Assembly: GCA_050157065.1 (NCBI GenBank)
Contig: CP189573.1
DNA length: 64,000 nucleotides
Source of the DNA: Avipropionibacterium sp050157065
Lineage (GTDB): Bacteria > Actinomycetota > Actinomycetes > Propionibacteriales > Propionibacteriaceae
Direction: 5' to 3' (one strand)
The notes beneath the pieces were generated by a model that was not told the DNA's origin, ran no database searches, and worked only from the letters and a program-made list of their open reading frames with translations. Each line of letters begins with the position of its first letter. Position 1 is the first letter of the stretch. Below are positions 50,602 to 59,335 of the stretch, piece by piece. Both the position numbers and the translations under genes were made by a program.

Positions 50602-52422
50602 GTGACCATCAGCGAGCCAGGGACCATCGGCAGCGGGACCGGTGGGACCAGCCGGACCATCAGCAAGGTGCTCGTCGCCAATCGCGGCGAGATCGCGGTC
50701 CGGGTGATCCGTGCCGCCGCGGACGCCGGGCTGGGCAGCGTCGCCGTGTACGCCGAACCCGACGCCGACGGCCTGTTCGTCAGGCTGGCCGACGAGGCGT
50801 ACGCCCTCGGTGGGGCGACCCCGGCCGACAGCTACCTCGACGTCGACAAGGTGCTGGCCGCGGCGACCCGCAGTGGTGCCGACGCGGTCCATCCGGGGTA
50901 CGGCTTCCTGGCCGAGAACGCGGACTTCGCGCGCGCCGTGATCGACGCCGGGTTGATCTGGATCGGCCCGCCCTCGGCCGCGATCGAGAAGCTGGGTGAC
51001 AAGGTGCAGGCCCGTCACATCGCCCAGGCCGTCGGTGCCCCGCTGGTGCCGGGGACCGCCGATCCGGTGGCCGACGCCGCCGAGGTGCTCGCCTTCGCCG
51101 ACGAGCACGGCCTGCCGATCGCCATCAAGGCGGCCCACGGTGGCGGCGGTCGAGGGCTGAAGGTTGCCCGGGACCGCGACGAGATCCCCGAGCTGTTCGA
51201 GTCCGCGACCCGTGAGGCGACCGCCGCGTTCGGCCGTGGTGAGTGCTTCGTCGAGCGTTACCTCGACCGGCCGCGGCACGTGGAGACACAGTGCCTGGCC
51301 GACGCACACGGCACGGTCGTGGTGGTCTCCACCCGCGACTGCTCGCTGCAGCGCCGCCACCAGAAACTGGTCGAGGAGGCGCCGGCACCGTTCCTGACCG
51401 ACGAACAGCTTGCGGTGCTGTACCGGTCCTCCAAGGCGATCCTCGCCGAAGCCGGCTACGTCGGTGCGGGGACCTGTGAGTTCCTGGTGGGCACCGACGG
51501 CACCATCTCCTTCCTGGAGGTCAACACCCGCCTTCAGGTGGAGCACCCGGTCTCGGAGGAGGTGACCGGCCTGGACCTGGTCCGCGAACAGTTCCGGATC
51601 GCCGACGGGGAGGAGCTCGGCTACGCCGACCCGCGACCACGCGGCCACTCGATCGAGTTCCGGATCAACGCCGAGGACCCCGGACGGGGCTTCCTGCCCG
51701 CACCGGGCACGCTCGCCAGCTGGCAGCCACCGGCCGGGCCCGGCGTCCGGGTCGACGAGGGCTACCGGCCGGGGCAGACCGTACCGGGCGCGTTCGACTC
51801 GTTGATCGCCAAGGTCGTCGTCACCGGCGCGAACCGGCCCAAGGCGCTCGCCCGGGCCCGCCGCGCGCTCGCCGAGCTGGAGGTGACCGGGATGCCGACC
51901 GTGGTGCCGTTCCACCGCGCGGTACTCGACGATCCGGCGTTCACCGCCGACGACAGCGCCGGGTTCGGGGTGCACACCCGCTGGATCGAGACCGAGTTCA
52001 CCGGCCGCATCCCGCCGTACGAGGACCCCACGGCCGAGCAGTCGACCGAGCCGGTGGCCAGGGAGACCGTCGTGGTCGAGGTGAACGGGAAACGGGTCGA
52101 GGTGTCCCTGCCCGCCGGTCTGGGCGCGACCGGCGGCAACAGCGGTGCCCGGAAACGGCCGGTACGGCGTCGCGCGGCCACCTCCGGCCCGGCCCCGTCG
52201 TCACGGGCCATCACCTCCCCGATGCAGGGCACCATCGTGAAGGTCGCCGTCGGCGACGGGGACCGGGTGGCCGCGGGAGACCTCGTCGTGGTGCTGGAGG
52301 CCATGAAGATGGAGCAGCCACTGACCGCGCACCGCGACGGTGTGGTCTCGGGGCTGAGCGCCGGGGTCGGTGCGACGGTGGCCAGCGGTGCGGTGATCTG
52401 CGAGATCGTCGACCCCGACTGA
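50602..52422 (+). CDS. Acyl-CoA carboxylase alpha subunit: biotin carboxylase + biotin carrier
   Basis: 606 residues from GTG 50602, which is preferred because GAGGAGG ends 6 nt upstream. N-terminal biotin carboxylase: 'KVLVANRGEIAVRVIRAA', 'KAAHGGGGRGLKVARD' (ATP-grasp loop), 'VNTRLQVEHPVSEEVTGLDL' and 'RINAEDP'. C-terminal biotinyl domain with 'VVLEAMKMEQPL', biotin on the Lys. It carboxylates biotin with bicarbonate and ATP, supplying carboxyltransferases such as the two in this window. The central linker (about 490-530) is basic and Ala/Pro-rich. BirA at 18.6 kb would modify it. Confidence 0.95.
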   Translation: MTISEPGTIGSGTGGTSRTISKVLVANRGEIAVRVIRAAADAGLGSVAVYAEPDADGLFVRLADEAYALGGATPADSYLDVDKVLAAATRSGADAVHPGYGFLAENADFARAVIDAGLIWIGPPSAAIEKLGDKVQARHIAQAVGAPLVPGTADPVADAAEVLAFADEHGLPIAIKAAHGGGGRGLKVARDRDEIPELFESATREATAAFGRGECFVERYLDRPRHVETQCLADAHGTVVVVSTRDCSLQRRHQKLVEEAPAPFLTDEQLAVLYRSSKAILAEAGYVGAGTCEFLVGTDGTISFLEVNTRLQVEHPVSEEVTGLDLVREQFRIADGEELGYADPRPRGHSIEFRINAEDPGRGFLPAPGTLASWQPPAGPGVRVDEGYRPGQTVPGAFDSLIAKVVVTGANRPKALARARRALAELEVTGMPTVVPFHRAVLDDPAFTADDSAGFGVHTRWIETEFTGRIPPYEDPTAEQSTEPVARETVVVEVNGKRVEVSLPAGLGATGGNSGARKRPVRRRAATSGPAPSSRAITSPMQGTIVKVAVGDGDRVAAGDLVVVLEAMKMEQPLTAHRDGVVSGLSAGVGATVASGAVICEIVDPD

Positions 52423-52496
52423 GCCCCGGCAGAGCCCCGACTGAACCCCGTCCGCGCCCGCGAGTACGGCCCGTCGCGCGGGCTGGTGCGCGAACG

Positions 52497-52502
52497 TACA
52501 CT
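52497..52502 (+). promoter_or_regulatory. -10 box of glycine-rich membrane protein gene
   Basis: TACACT, 7 nt before ATG 52509; leaderless arrangement. Confidence 0.45.
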
Positions 52503-52508
52503 GGCCAG

Positions 52509-53339
52509 ATGGAATTGTTGGTGTTGCTGCTGGTCGTGGTCGTCGGTGGTGGCGGCCTGTGGCTGCTGGCGCGGCGCAACAACCAGAAGCAGCTCGCGAT
52601 CGCGGCCGCCGAGGACGAACGGAAGCTCACCGAGGCCAAGCGTCCCGCCGAGGAGGACGTCACCAAGTTCGGTGAGGAGCTGCAGCACCTCGACGCCGAC
52701 GTCAAGATCAACTCACTCGACGAGGCGATGACGCAGGACTACGAGCGTGCCCTGGACGCGTACGAGGACGCCAAGAAGTCCCTCGACGCGGTCGCCCGCC
52801 CCGAGGAGATCAAACACGTCACCGAGATCCTCGACGACGGTCGGTACGCCGTCGCCTGCGTCAAGGCGCGCATCGCCAAGCAGCCGCTGCCGGCCAAGTT
52901 GCCGCCCTGCTTCTTCAACCCGGCCCACGGCCCCTCGGTGCAGAAGGTCAGCTGGGCACCGGCCGGTGGCACCGAACGTGACGTGCCGGCCTGCAAGGCC
53001 GACGCCGAGCGGGTGCTGGCCGGCGCGGATCCGTACATCCGGACCGTCCAGCTCGGCGCCCAGCGGGTGCCGTACTGGCAAGGTGGCGAGGCCTACCAGC
53101 CGTGGGCGAACGGCTACTACCAGAACTGGCGTGGGCACGACATGCTGACCGGCATGATGATCGGCGGCATGTTGTTCGGCGGCTTCGGTGGTGGCGGCAT
53201 GGGCTCGATGTTCGGCGAGATCGGCGACGGCATCGGCGGCATGTTCGAAGGTGTCGGCGAAGGCATCGGGGAGATCGGCGAGGGCATCGGCGACATCGGT
53301 GAAGGCATCGGCGACATGTTCGGCGACCTCTTCGGCTGA
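52509..53339 (+). CDS. Membrane-anchored protein with glycine-rich repeat tail, function unknown
   Basis: 276 residues. An N-terminal helix ('LLVLLLVVVVGGGGLWLLA') is followed by a helical, coiled-coil-like region (about 30-105), a middle part with 'PPCFFNPAHGPSVQKVSW' and 'VPYWQGGEAYQPWANGYY', and a C-terminal glycine-rich stretch (about 215-276) of repeating GEGIG/GDGIG units ending 'GDMFGDLFG'. Two conserved-looking Cys residues lie in the middle. Resembles conserved actinobacterial membrane proteins of unknown role. ATG 52509 is 7 nt after TACACT. The tail could insert in or bind membranes. Confidence 0.8.
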   Translation: MELLVLLLVVVVGGGGLWLLARRNNQKQLAIAAAEDERKLTEAKRPAEEDVTKFGEELQHLDADVKINSLDEAMTQDYERALDAYEDAKKSLDAVARPEEIKHVTEILDDGRYAVACVKARIAKQPLPAKLPPCFFNPAHGPSVQKVSWAPAGGTERDVPACKADAERVLAGADPYIRTVQLGAQRVPYWQGGEAYQPWANGYYQNWRGHDMLTGMMIGGMLFGGFGGGGMGSMFGEIGDGIGGMFEGVGEGIGEIGEGIGDIGEGIGDMFGDLFG

Positions 53340-53399
53340 ACCGCTCCCCCCGACCAGCTCGACGAGCACAAGGACGAGCTCGACGGGCGTCGAACGGCG

Positions 53400-54005
53400 T
53401 CAGCCCCGGCGCAGGCTCGCCACCAGGAAGTCGCTGTCAGGGGTGAACGGCCGTACGTCCCAGGTGCCCAACAGTTGATCGGTGACCAGGCCGGAAGCGG
53501 CCGCGTCGGCGAGGAACTCGTCGAAGTCGTAGCCGCGTCCGGCGCCGAAGCCGATCACCGCCCGTCCCGAGTCGGCCAGGTGTGCCGCGATTCCGGCCAG
53601 CACGGGGCGTCGGGTGCTGGGAGCCAGGAAGGTCATCACGTTGCCGGCACAGACGATCAGGTCGAAGCCGTCACCGCGCAACTCGGGTCCGAGGTCGAGC
53701 TCGGCCAGGTCGGCGCACACCCAGGTCGCGTCCGGATGGACCCTGGACGCCTCGTCGATCAGCACCTGATCGACGTCGACCCCGATCACTGTGTGCCCCA
53801 CCGTGGCGAGGTGCCCGCCGATCCGGCCGGGCCCGCAGCCGGCGTCGAGGATCCGTGCCGCCCGCGGTGCCATCGCGTCGACGAGCCGGGCCTCCCCCAC
53901 GATGTCGGCCCCCTGGTCTGCCATGGCCTTGAACCGTTCGATGTACCAACGGGAGTGGTCGGGGTTCTCCTCGACGATCCGCATCCACTGACTCGGCTCG
54001 ACCAT
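53400..54005 (-). CDS. SAM-dependent methyltransferase (class I)
   Basis: 201 residues. 'ILDAGCGPGRIGGHLATVGH' is SAM motif I, 'VIGVDVDQVLIDEA' motif II, and 'DLIVCAGNVMTFLAPSTRRPVL' follows. Substrate unknown. ATG 54005 has GAGGAG 6 nt upstream and starts 2 nt after the lpdA stop, so the two are probably one transcript. Confidence 0.87.
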   Translation of the reverse strand: MVEPSQWMRIVEENPDHSRWYIERFKAMADQGADIVGEARLVDAMAPRAARILDAGCGPGRIGGHLATVGHTVIGVDVDQVLIDEASRVHPDATWVCADLAELDLGPELRGDGFDLIVCAGNVMTFLAPSTRRPVLAGIAAHLADSGRAVIGFGAGRGYDFDEFLADAAASGLVTDQLLGTWDVRPFTPDSDFLVASLRRG

Positions 54006-54007
54006 GA

Positions 54008-55408
54008 TCAACTCCTCACCGTGGCGACGGCGTGCAGGTGTTGCTGGCGGGCGGCTTCGGCCAGGGACCCCGACAGCGACGGGTAGACCGTGAACGCCTG
54101 GGCCAGTTGGTCGACGGTGAGTCGGGCATGGACCGCGACGGCGAGGGTGTGGATGAGTTCACTGGCACGCGGTGCCACCACCACCCCGCCGATCACGATC
54201 CCGGTCAGCGGCAGGCAGAACACCTTCACGAACCCGTCCTGGATGCCCTGCATCTTGGCGCGCGCATTCCCCTTCAGCGGCAGGGTGACGCCGACGGCTC
54301 GCACCTCCGCGGTGTCGACGTCGGTCTGGCTCGCCCCGACGGTGGCGATCTCGGGGGCGGTGAACACGTTCGACGAGACCGACTTCAGGTCCAACGGTTG
54401 TACGGCGTCGCCGAGCGTGTGCCACATCGCGATCCTGCCCTGCATCGCGGCGACCGAGGCCAACATCAACACGCCCGTGCAGTCGCCCGCGGCGTAGACA
54501 CCGCGGACCGAGGTGCGCGAAACCTTGTCCACCTTGATGAATCCGCCCTCGTCCACCTCGACACCGGCGGTCTCCAGTCCGAGGTCGGCGGTGTTGGGGA
54601 TCGAGCCGACGGCGAGCAGGCAGTGGGAACCGGTGACCTCGCGGCCGTCGGTGAGGGTGACGACCACCCCGTCGCCCTCACGCCGGACGCCGGCGGCCCG
54701 CGACTTGCCCAGCACCGTCATGCCGCGCCGGGTGAACACGTCCTCGAGCACCTGCGCGGCGTCGGCGTCCTCGCCGGGCAGCACCCGGTCCCGGGAGGAG
54801 ACCAGGGTGACGTCGACGCCGAGGGCGTCGTACGCGCTGGCGAACTCGGCGCCGGTGACGCCCGACCCGACCACGATCAACTTCTCGGGCAGGTCGTCGA
54901 GGGCGTACACCTGGGTCCAGGTGAGGATCCGTTCACCATCGGGTACGGCGTCGGGCAGGATCCGGGGGTGGGCGCCGGTGGCGAGCAGGATGGCATCGGC
55001 CTCGATGCGTTCCTCACCGGACTCGGTGGTGACCACCACGGTCTCGGGTCCGTCGAGCCGACCGGCGCCGATGATGATGCGGACCCCGTCGGCGACCAAC
55101 TTCGCGTAGATGTCGGTGGACTGCTGCTTGGCCAGGCCGAGCACACGTTCGTTCACCGCGGCCAGGTCGACCGACACCGACTCCGGTCCACCGTCGCCGA
55201 ATCGCAGGCCCAACTGTTCGGAGTCGGTGACCTCGGTCATCACCTCGGCGGTGGCGATCAAGGTCTTGGAGGGGACGCAGTCGGTGAGGACCGCCGACCC
55301 GCCGACGAAGTCGTTCTCGATCAACGTCACCTCGCCGCCCAGCTGACTGGCGACCAGGGCCGCCTCGTACCCGCCGGGTCCACCACCGATGATCACCACG
55401 CGTGTCAT
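54008..55408 (-). CDS. lpdA: NAD(P)H quinone reductase LpdA-type flavoprotein
   Basis: 466 residues with disulfide-oxidoreductase architecture: FAD motif 'VVIIGGGPGGYEAALVA', NAD(P) motif 'LIVVGSGVTGAEFASAY' and 'YAAGDCTG'. The redox CxxxxC is absent: the segment reads 'GGSAVLTDCVPSKTLI', as in M. tuberculosis LpdA (Rv3303c), which is a quinone/flavoprotein reductase rather than a lipoamide dehydrogenase. This distinguishes it from the CX4C enzyme at 20.6 kb. ATG 55408 is the family start; open frame upstream is not used. Confidence 0.9.
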   Translation of the reverse strand: MTRVVIIGGGPGGYEAALVASQLGGEVTLIENDFVGGSAVLTDCVPSKTLIATAEVMTEVTDSEQLGLRFGDGGPESVSVDLAAVNERVLGLAKQQSTDIYAKLVADGVRIIIGAGRLDGPETVVVTTESGEERIEADAILLATGAHPRILPDAVPDGERILTWTQVYALDDLPEKLIVVGSGVTGAEFASAYDALGVDVTLVSSRDRVLPGEDADAAQVLEDVFTRRGMTVLGKSRAAGVRREGDGVVVTLTDGREVTGSHCLLAVGSIPNTADLGLETAGVEVDEGGFIKVDKVSRTSVRGVYAAGDCTGVLMLASVAAMQGRIAMWHTLGDAVQPLDLKSVSSNVFTAPEIATVGASQTDVDTAEVRAVGVTLPLKGNARAKMQGIQDGFVKVFCLPLTGIVIGGVVVAPRASELIHTLAVAVHARLTVDQLAQAFTVYPSLSGSLAEAARQQHLHAVATVRS

Positions 55409-55464
55409 GGCCCGATTGTCGCAGGTGCCACCCGGCCGTCCCGAGGGGCCGGGTGGGAGCTGGG

Positions 55465-55650
55465 TCAGACGGGCCGCCGGTGACCGTACGAGCGGCCGGT
55501 GGTGAGCCTCGACGACGGTTCCCGGCCGGTGCCGAACTGATCGGACCGGCCGCGCTGGATGTCGAACAGGCTCGGCAGCACGGCCAGCACCCCGACCACG
55601 AGGATGCCGAAGAGTGCCAGCACGGTGACGATGACAGACAGGTTCTCCAT
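55465..55650 (-). CDS. Small single-helix membrane protein
   Basis: 61 residues: one hydrophobic helix ('LSVIVTVLALFGILVVGVLA') then a basic tail. GGAG lies 8-11 nt before ATG 55650. Actinobacterial genomes carry small proteins of this shape near lpdA-like genes, but I do not recognise a family. Confidence 0.55.
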   Translation of the reverse strand: MENLSVIVTVLALFGILVVGVLAVLPSLFDIQRGRSDQFGTGREPSSRLTTGRSYGHRRPV

Positions 55651-55773
55651 GTCCACCACTCTCCGTGCCGACCGCACACCACACATCGCCCCGACGTCCG
55701 GATCGTCGTACGACCACGGTCGGACCGGGGTACGTCGACATCAGCCGCGGGTGGTGTGGCAACCTGCCCCCGT

Positions 55774-55779
55774 TACGCT
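55774..55779 (+). promoter_or_regulatory. -10 box of GGCT-like gene
   Basis: TACGCT, 7 nt before GTG 55786; leaderless arrangement. Confidence 0.45.
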
Positions 55780-55785
55780 GACCAC

Positions 55786-56226
55786 GTGTTGTACGCCGCC
55801 TACGGGAGCAATCTCGACCCGCGCCAGATGGCGCAGCGTTGCCCACACTCACCACTGCGCGGTACCGGGTGGTTGCCGGGCTGGCGACTGACCTTCGGCG
55901 GCGACGGCTGGGACGGCGCATTGCCCACCCTGGTTGAGGATCCGGGCCAGCAGGTGTTCGTCGGGGTGTACGACGTGACCCAGCCCGACGCCGCTGCGCT
56001 GGACCACTGGGAGTCCGCGACCGACGGGCTCTACCGCCGGTTGACGGTCCGGGTCCAGCTGCTGGAGGGCGAGGCCTCGGCCTGGTTGTATGCCCTGGAC
56101 GACTTCGAGGGCGGCACGCCGAGTGCGCGGACCATCGGGTTGCTCGCCGATGCCGCCGAGGCGGCCGGCGCACCCGAGGACTACGTGGCAGCCCTGCGGG
56201 CGAGGCCCTGCGACAGCGGCTGGTGA
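55786..56226 (+). CDS. Gamma-glutamylcyclotransferase-like protein
   Basis: 146 residues. 'LYAAYGSNLDPRQMAQRCP' is the GGCT/AIG2-like YGSN signature, followed by 'FGGDGWDGALPTLVEDPG' and 'DHWESATDGLYRRLTV', which holds the position of the catalytic Glu in the fold. The enzyme family releases 5-oxoproline from gamma-glutamyl compounds; a link to pxpBC is possible but only an inference. GTG 55786 is 7 nt after TACGCT. Confidence 0.85.
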   Translation: MLYAAYGSNLDPRQMAQRCPHSPLRGTGWLPGWRLTFGGDGWDGALPTLVEDPGQQVFVGVYDVTQPDAAALDHWESATDGLYRRLTVRVQLLEGEASAWLYALDDFEGGTPSARTIGLLADAAEAAGAPEDYVAALRARPCDSGW

Positions 56227-56270
56227 CAGCCCGGGCGCGGGTCCTCCTGCGCCGTCGCGCCGTGGCGACA

Positions 56271-56276
56271 TATAGT
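56271..56276 (+). promoter_or_regulatory. -10 box of purine nucleoside phosphorylase gene
   Basis: TATAGT, 7 nt before GTG 56283; the best match to TATAAT in this set. Confidence 0.55.
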
Positions 56277-56282
56277 CACGGT

Positions 56283-57086
56283 GTGTCCGCCGACCCACGA
56301 CGTTTGGCCGGGGCCGCCGCTGCGATGATCAACCAGCGCTGGGCCCCTGATGGACTGGACCTTGCCTTCGTACTCGGGTCGGGCTGGGCGAACGCGGCCG
56401 ACGAGTTGGGCGAGCCGGTCGGTGACTGTCCGCTGGCAGACCTGCCAGGCTTCACGAAACCGGCGGTGCCGGGTCATGGTGGCCAGCTCCGGGTGGTCCG
56501 GACCGCGACGGGTCGGACGGCGGCGATCCTGACCGGCCGCACCCACTACTACGAGTCGCGTGACGTGACGGCGGTCGCCCACGGTGTCCGGACCGTCGCT
56601 GCGGCGGGCGCCACCACGGTGGTGCTGACCAACGGTGCCGGCGGCCTACGTACTGAGTGGCCGCCCGGGACGCCGGTGTTGATCAGCGACCACCTGAACC
56701 TGACGGGCGCCTCGCCGCTGGTCGGTCCGACCTTCGTCGACCTGACCGAGGCCTACAGCCCTCGGCTGCGTGACCTCGCCAGGCGCGTGGACCCGGCCCT
56801 GCCCGAGGGCGTGTACGCCCAGTTCCCCGGTCCGCAGTACGAAACTCCCGCCGAGGTACGGATGGCGGGGGTGCTGGGTGCCGACCTGGTCGGCATGTCC
56901 ACCGCCCTGGAGACCATCGCGGCTCGCGAGGCCGGGCTGGAGGTGCTGGGCATCTCGCTGGTCACCAACCCGGCCGCCGGCACCCTCACCGGTGCCACGC
57001 TCGCCCACGACGACGTGGTCCGGGCCGGTGCAGATGCCGCCGATGCGCTGCGTGCCCTGCTGGTCGGACTGGCAGGTGTGCTGTGA
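56283..57086 (+). CDS. Purine-nucleoside phosphorylase
   Basis: 267 residues: 'LAFVLGSGWANAADELGEPV' pattern at the N-terminus, 'GRTHYYESRDVTAVAHGVRT' pattern (phosphate/ribose site), 'TNGAGGLRTEW' and 'GPQYETPAEVRM' (purine pocket), the trimeric PNP/MTAP class. It splits purine nucleosides with phosphate for salvage. GTG 56283 is 7 nt after TATAGT, a leaderless start; the open frame upstream is not used. Overlaps the phosphohexomutase gene (GTGA), so ribose 1-phosphate released here could be handled by it. Confidence 0.94.
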   Translation: MSADPRRLAGAAAAMINQRWAPDGLDLAFVLGSGWANAADELGEPVGDCPLADLPGFTKPAVPGHGGQLRVVRTATGRTAAILTGRTHYYESRDVTAVAHGVRTVAAAGATTVVLTNGAGGLRTEWPPGTPVLISDHLNLTGASPLVGPTFVDLTEAYSPRLRDLARRVDPALPEGVYAQFPGPQYETPAEVRMAGVLGADLVGMSTALETIAAREAGLEVLGISLVTNPAAGTLTGATLAHDDVVRAGADAADALRALLVGLAGVL

Positions 57087-58777
57087 CCGTCCCGAACGCG
57101 GTGGTGGACGCCTGGCTGGCGCAGGACCCCGACCCCGTCACCCGGCGCGCCCTGGTCGAGCTGCGGCAACGGGCAGCCATCGACGAGGCTGCGGCGGCCG
57201 AGCTCGCCGACGCGTTCGACGGCACCCTGTCGTTCGGGACCGCCGGGTTGCGCGGTGCGCTCGGTCCCGGCCCCAACCGGATGAACCGGGTGGTGGTGAT
57301 GCGCGCCGCCGCCGCACTGGCCGCCTACCTGCACGACCATGATCAACCGGACCGACCGGGCCCGCCCCGCCCCCATGATCAACCCACGGTTGCCGGGCAA
57401 CGCCGGACGGTGGTGGTCGGCCACGATGCCAGGCACGGCTCGTACGACTTCGCGCGCGACTCGGCCGCGGTGCTGGCCGGCGCCGGCGTCGAGGTGCTGC
57501 TGTTCGACCGGCCCGTCCCGACGCCGTTGGTCCCGTTCCTGGTGCTGGCACAGGGATGTGCGGGCGGTGTGGTCGTCACGGCCTCCCACAACCCGGCCAC
57601 CGACAACGGCTACAAGGTCTACCTGGGCGACGGATGCCAGCTGGTGTCCCCCGCCGACTCCGAGATCGCGGCCCACATCGACCGGCTCGCCTCGACCCCG
57701 GTTGATCAACTCCCGCGCGGCGATGCGGTCAGGTTGATCGGCGACGCGGAGGCCGAGGCCTACCTGGCCGCGATCACCGCCGACCTGCCCGACGGTCCCC
57801 GAAAGGTGCGTTGGGTCCACACCGCACTGCACGGGGTCGGCTCGGCGACGATGGTGGCCGCCGCGGCCCGGGCCGGCTTCGACGCCCCCAGCCAGGTGGC
57901 CTCGCAACGCGATCCCGATCCGGGCTTCCCCACCGTCGGCTTTCCCAACCCGGAGGAACCGGGCGCTCTCGACCGGGCCCTGGCGCTGGCCGCCGAGATC
58001 GATGCCCAGGTGGTGATCGCGAACGACCCCGACGCCGACCGGCTGGCGGTGGCCGTACCGCGTCATGGTGGTCCGGGCTGTGGTGGGTGGCGGCAACTGA
58101 CCGGGGACGAGGTCGGCGTCCTGTTGGCCGACGACCTGCTCCGCCGCGGCGTCACCGGCACCCTGGCCACCACGGTGGTCTCCTCGACCATGCTCGCCGA
58201 GGTCGCCGCCGCGTACGGCCGCCCCGTCACCACCACGCTGACCGGCTTCAAGTGGTTGGGTCGGGTGCCCGGCCTGGTGTTCGCGTACGAGGAGGCCCTC
58301 GGCTACTGCTGCACACCCGCGGTGGTGCGCGACAAGGACGGAATCGCCGCAGCCCTGCGGATCCTTGCCCTGGTGGCAGACCTGGCCGCCCACGGCCAGT
58401 CGCTGACCGATCGGCTCGCCGAGCTGACCGACCGCTTCGGCGCCCACGCCAGTGATCAACTGAGCCGTCGCCTGACCGACCGGTCAGCCGCCGAGTCGAT
58501 CATGGAGCGGCTGCGGGCCACCCCGCCGACCCAGCTCGCCGGGCAGCCGGTGACCTGCACCGACCTGGCCGACGGCGGTGACGACCTGCCACCCACCGAC
58601 GCGCTGGTGCTGACCGGCGACTCGGTCCGGGTGGTGGTGCGACCGTCCGGCACCGAACCGAAGCTCAAGTGCTACCTGCAGGTCCGCGAGCGGCCGGGGG
58701 CCGAGCGAGGTCGCACCCGGGCCCGCGAGCGGCTGGCCGCACTGCGGACCGATGTCGGACAGTTGGTGACGCCATGA
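57083..58777 (+). CDS. Phospho-sugar mutase (phosphoglucomutase/phosphomannomutase family)
   Basis: 564 residues, four-domain alpha-D-phosphohexomutase: 'FGTAGLRGALGPGPNRMN' start, phosphoserine 'VVVTASHNPATDNGYKVY' pattern, metal loop 'NDPDADRLAVAV', sugar loop 'EEALGYCC', and C-terminal 'VRPSGTEPKLKCY'. It is coupled to purine nucleoside phosphorylase, which favours a phosphopentomutase/phosphoglucomutase role, as in relatives. An extra Pro/His/Asp-rich stretch of about 25 residues (about 85-110) interrupts domain I and is encoded around two TGATCAAC words. Confidence 0.93.
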   Translation: MTVPNAVVDAWLAQDPDPVTRRALVELRQRAAIDEAAAAELADAFDGTLSFGTAGLRGALGPGPNRMNRVVVMRAAAALAAYLHDHDQPDRPGPPRPHDQPTVAGQRRTVVVGHDARHGSYDFARDSAAVLAGAGVEVLLFDRPVPTPLVPFLVLAQGCAGGVVVTASHNPATDNGYKVYLGDGCQLVSPADSEIAAHIDRLASTPVDQLPRGDAVRLIGDAEAEAYLAAITADLPDGPRKVRWVHTALHGVGSATMVAAAARAGFDAPSQVASQRDPDPGFPTVGFPNPEEPGALDRALALAAEIDAQVVIANDPDADRLAVAVPRHGGPGCGGWRQLTGDEVGVLLADDLLRRGVTGTLATTVVSSTMLAEVAAAYGRPVTTTLTGFKWLGRVPGLVFAYEEALGYCCTPAVVRDKDGIAAALRILALVADLAAHGQSLTDRLAELTDRFGAHASDQLSRRLTDRSAAESIMERLRATPPTQLAGQPVTCTDLADGGDDLPPTDALVLTGDSVRVVVRPSGTEPKLKCYLQVRERPGAERGRTRARERLAALRTDVGQLVTP

Positions 58778-59319
58778 CCGCCGGACGCGCCCTGGTCGAC
58801 GTACGTCCCAGCGCTCCGCTGGTGATCGGCCTGACGGCCCTGGGGGTCTGGCTGGTCGGCTTCGTGGTGCTCGCCGGGCTGAGCCTGGTGCAACTCCTCA
58901 CCGGTCACGACGCGAGCCTGTTCGCCGACCACCAGCGCCCCCTGTTGATCATGGCGTTGGCCGCCGGCGTACTGGTCGGTCTCGGTTGGCTGTGGCCACA
59001 ACGGCTGGTGATCGACGCCGACGGCCTGTCGCTGCGACGATTCGGCCGGCGGCTCCGACTCGACTGGGACGAGGTCAGCCAGGTCCGGGTCGTACAGGGC
59101 CGAGGCCTCCGCCGTGCGGCCTGGTTCCTGGCGATCGAGCCGGTACATCACGCCCGGGCCGCCAAGGCACTGCGACAGTTCGACGGGCAGTGCTGGCTGG
59201 CGCTGTGGAGCACCCGCGCCGCGACGCAGACCTCGATCGCCCTGCAGCGGCTGGCCCAGCAGAAGTACTCCGGGATGGGCACCACCGACGAGGTGCCCGG
59301 CTGGATCCCGACCCGCTGA
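58774..59319 (+). CDS. Two-helix membrane protein with PH-like domain
   Basis: 181 residues: two hydrophobic helices (about 18-45 and 55-80), then a domain opening 'LVIDADGLSLRRFGRRLRLDWDEVSQVRV', which resembles bacterial PH/PH_6 domains. ATGA junction with the mutase gene couples it to that operon. Function unknown. Confidence 0.75.
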   Translation: MTAGRALVDVRPSAPLVIGLTALGVWLVGFVVLAGLSLVQLLTGHDASLFADHQRPLLIMALAAGVLVGLGWLWPQRLVIDADGLSLRRFGRRLRLDWDEVSQVRVVQGRGLRRAAWFLAIEPVHHARAAKALRQFDGQCWLALWSTRAATQTSIALQRLAQQKYSGMGTTDEVPGWIPTR

Positions 59320-59335
59320 TCGGAGGAGTGCCGGG

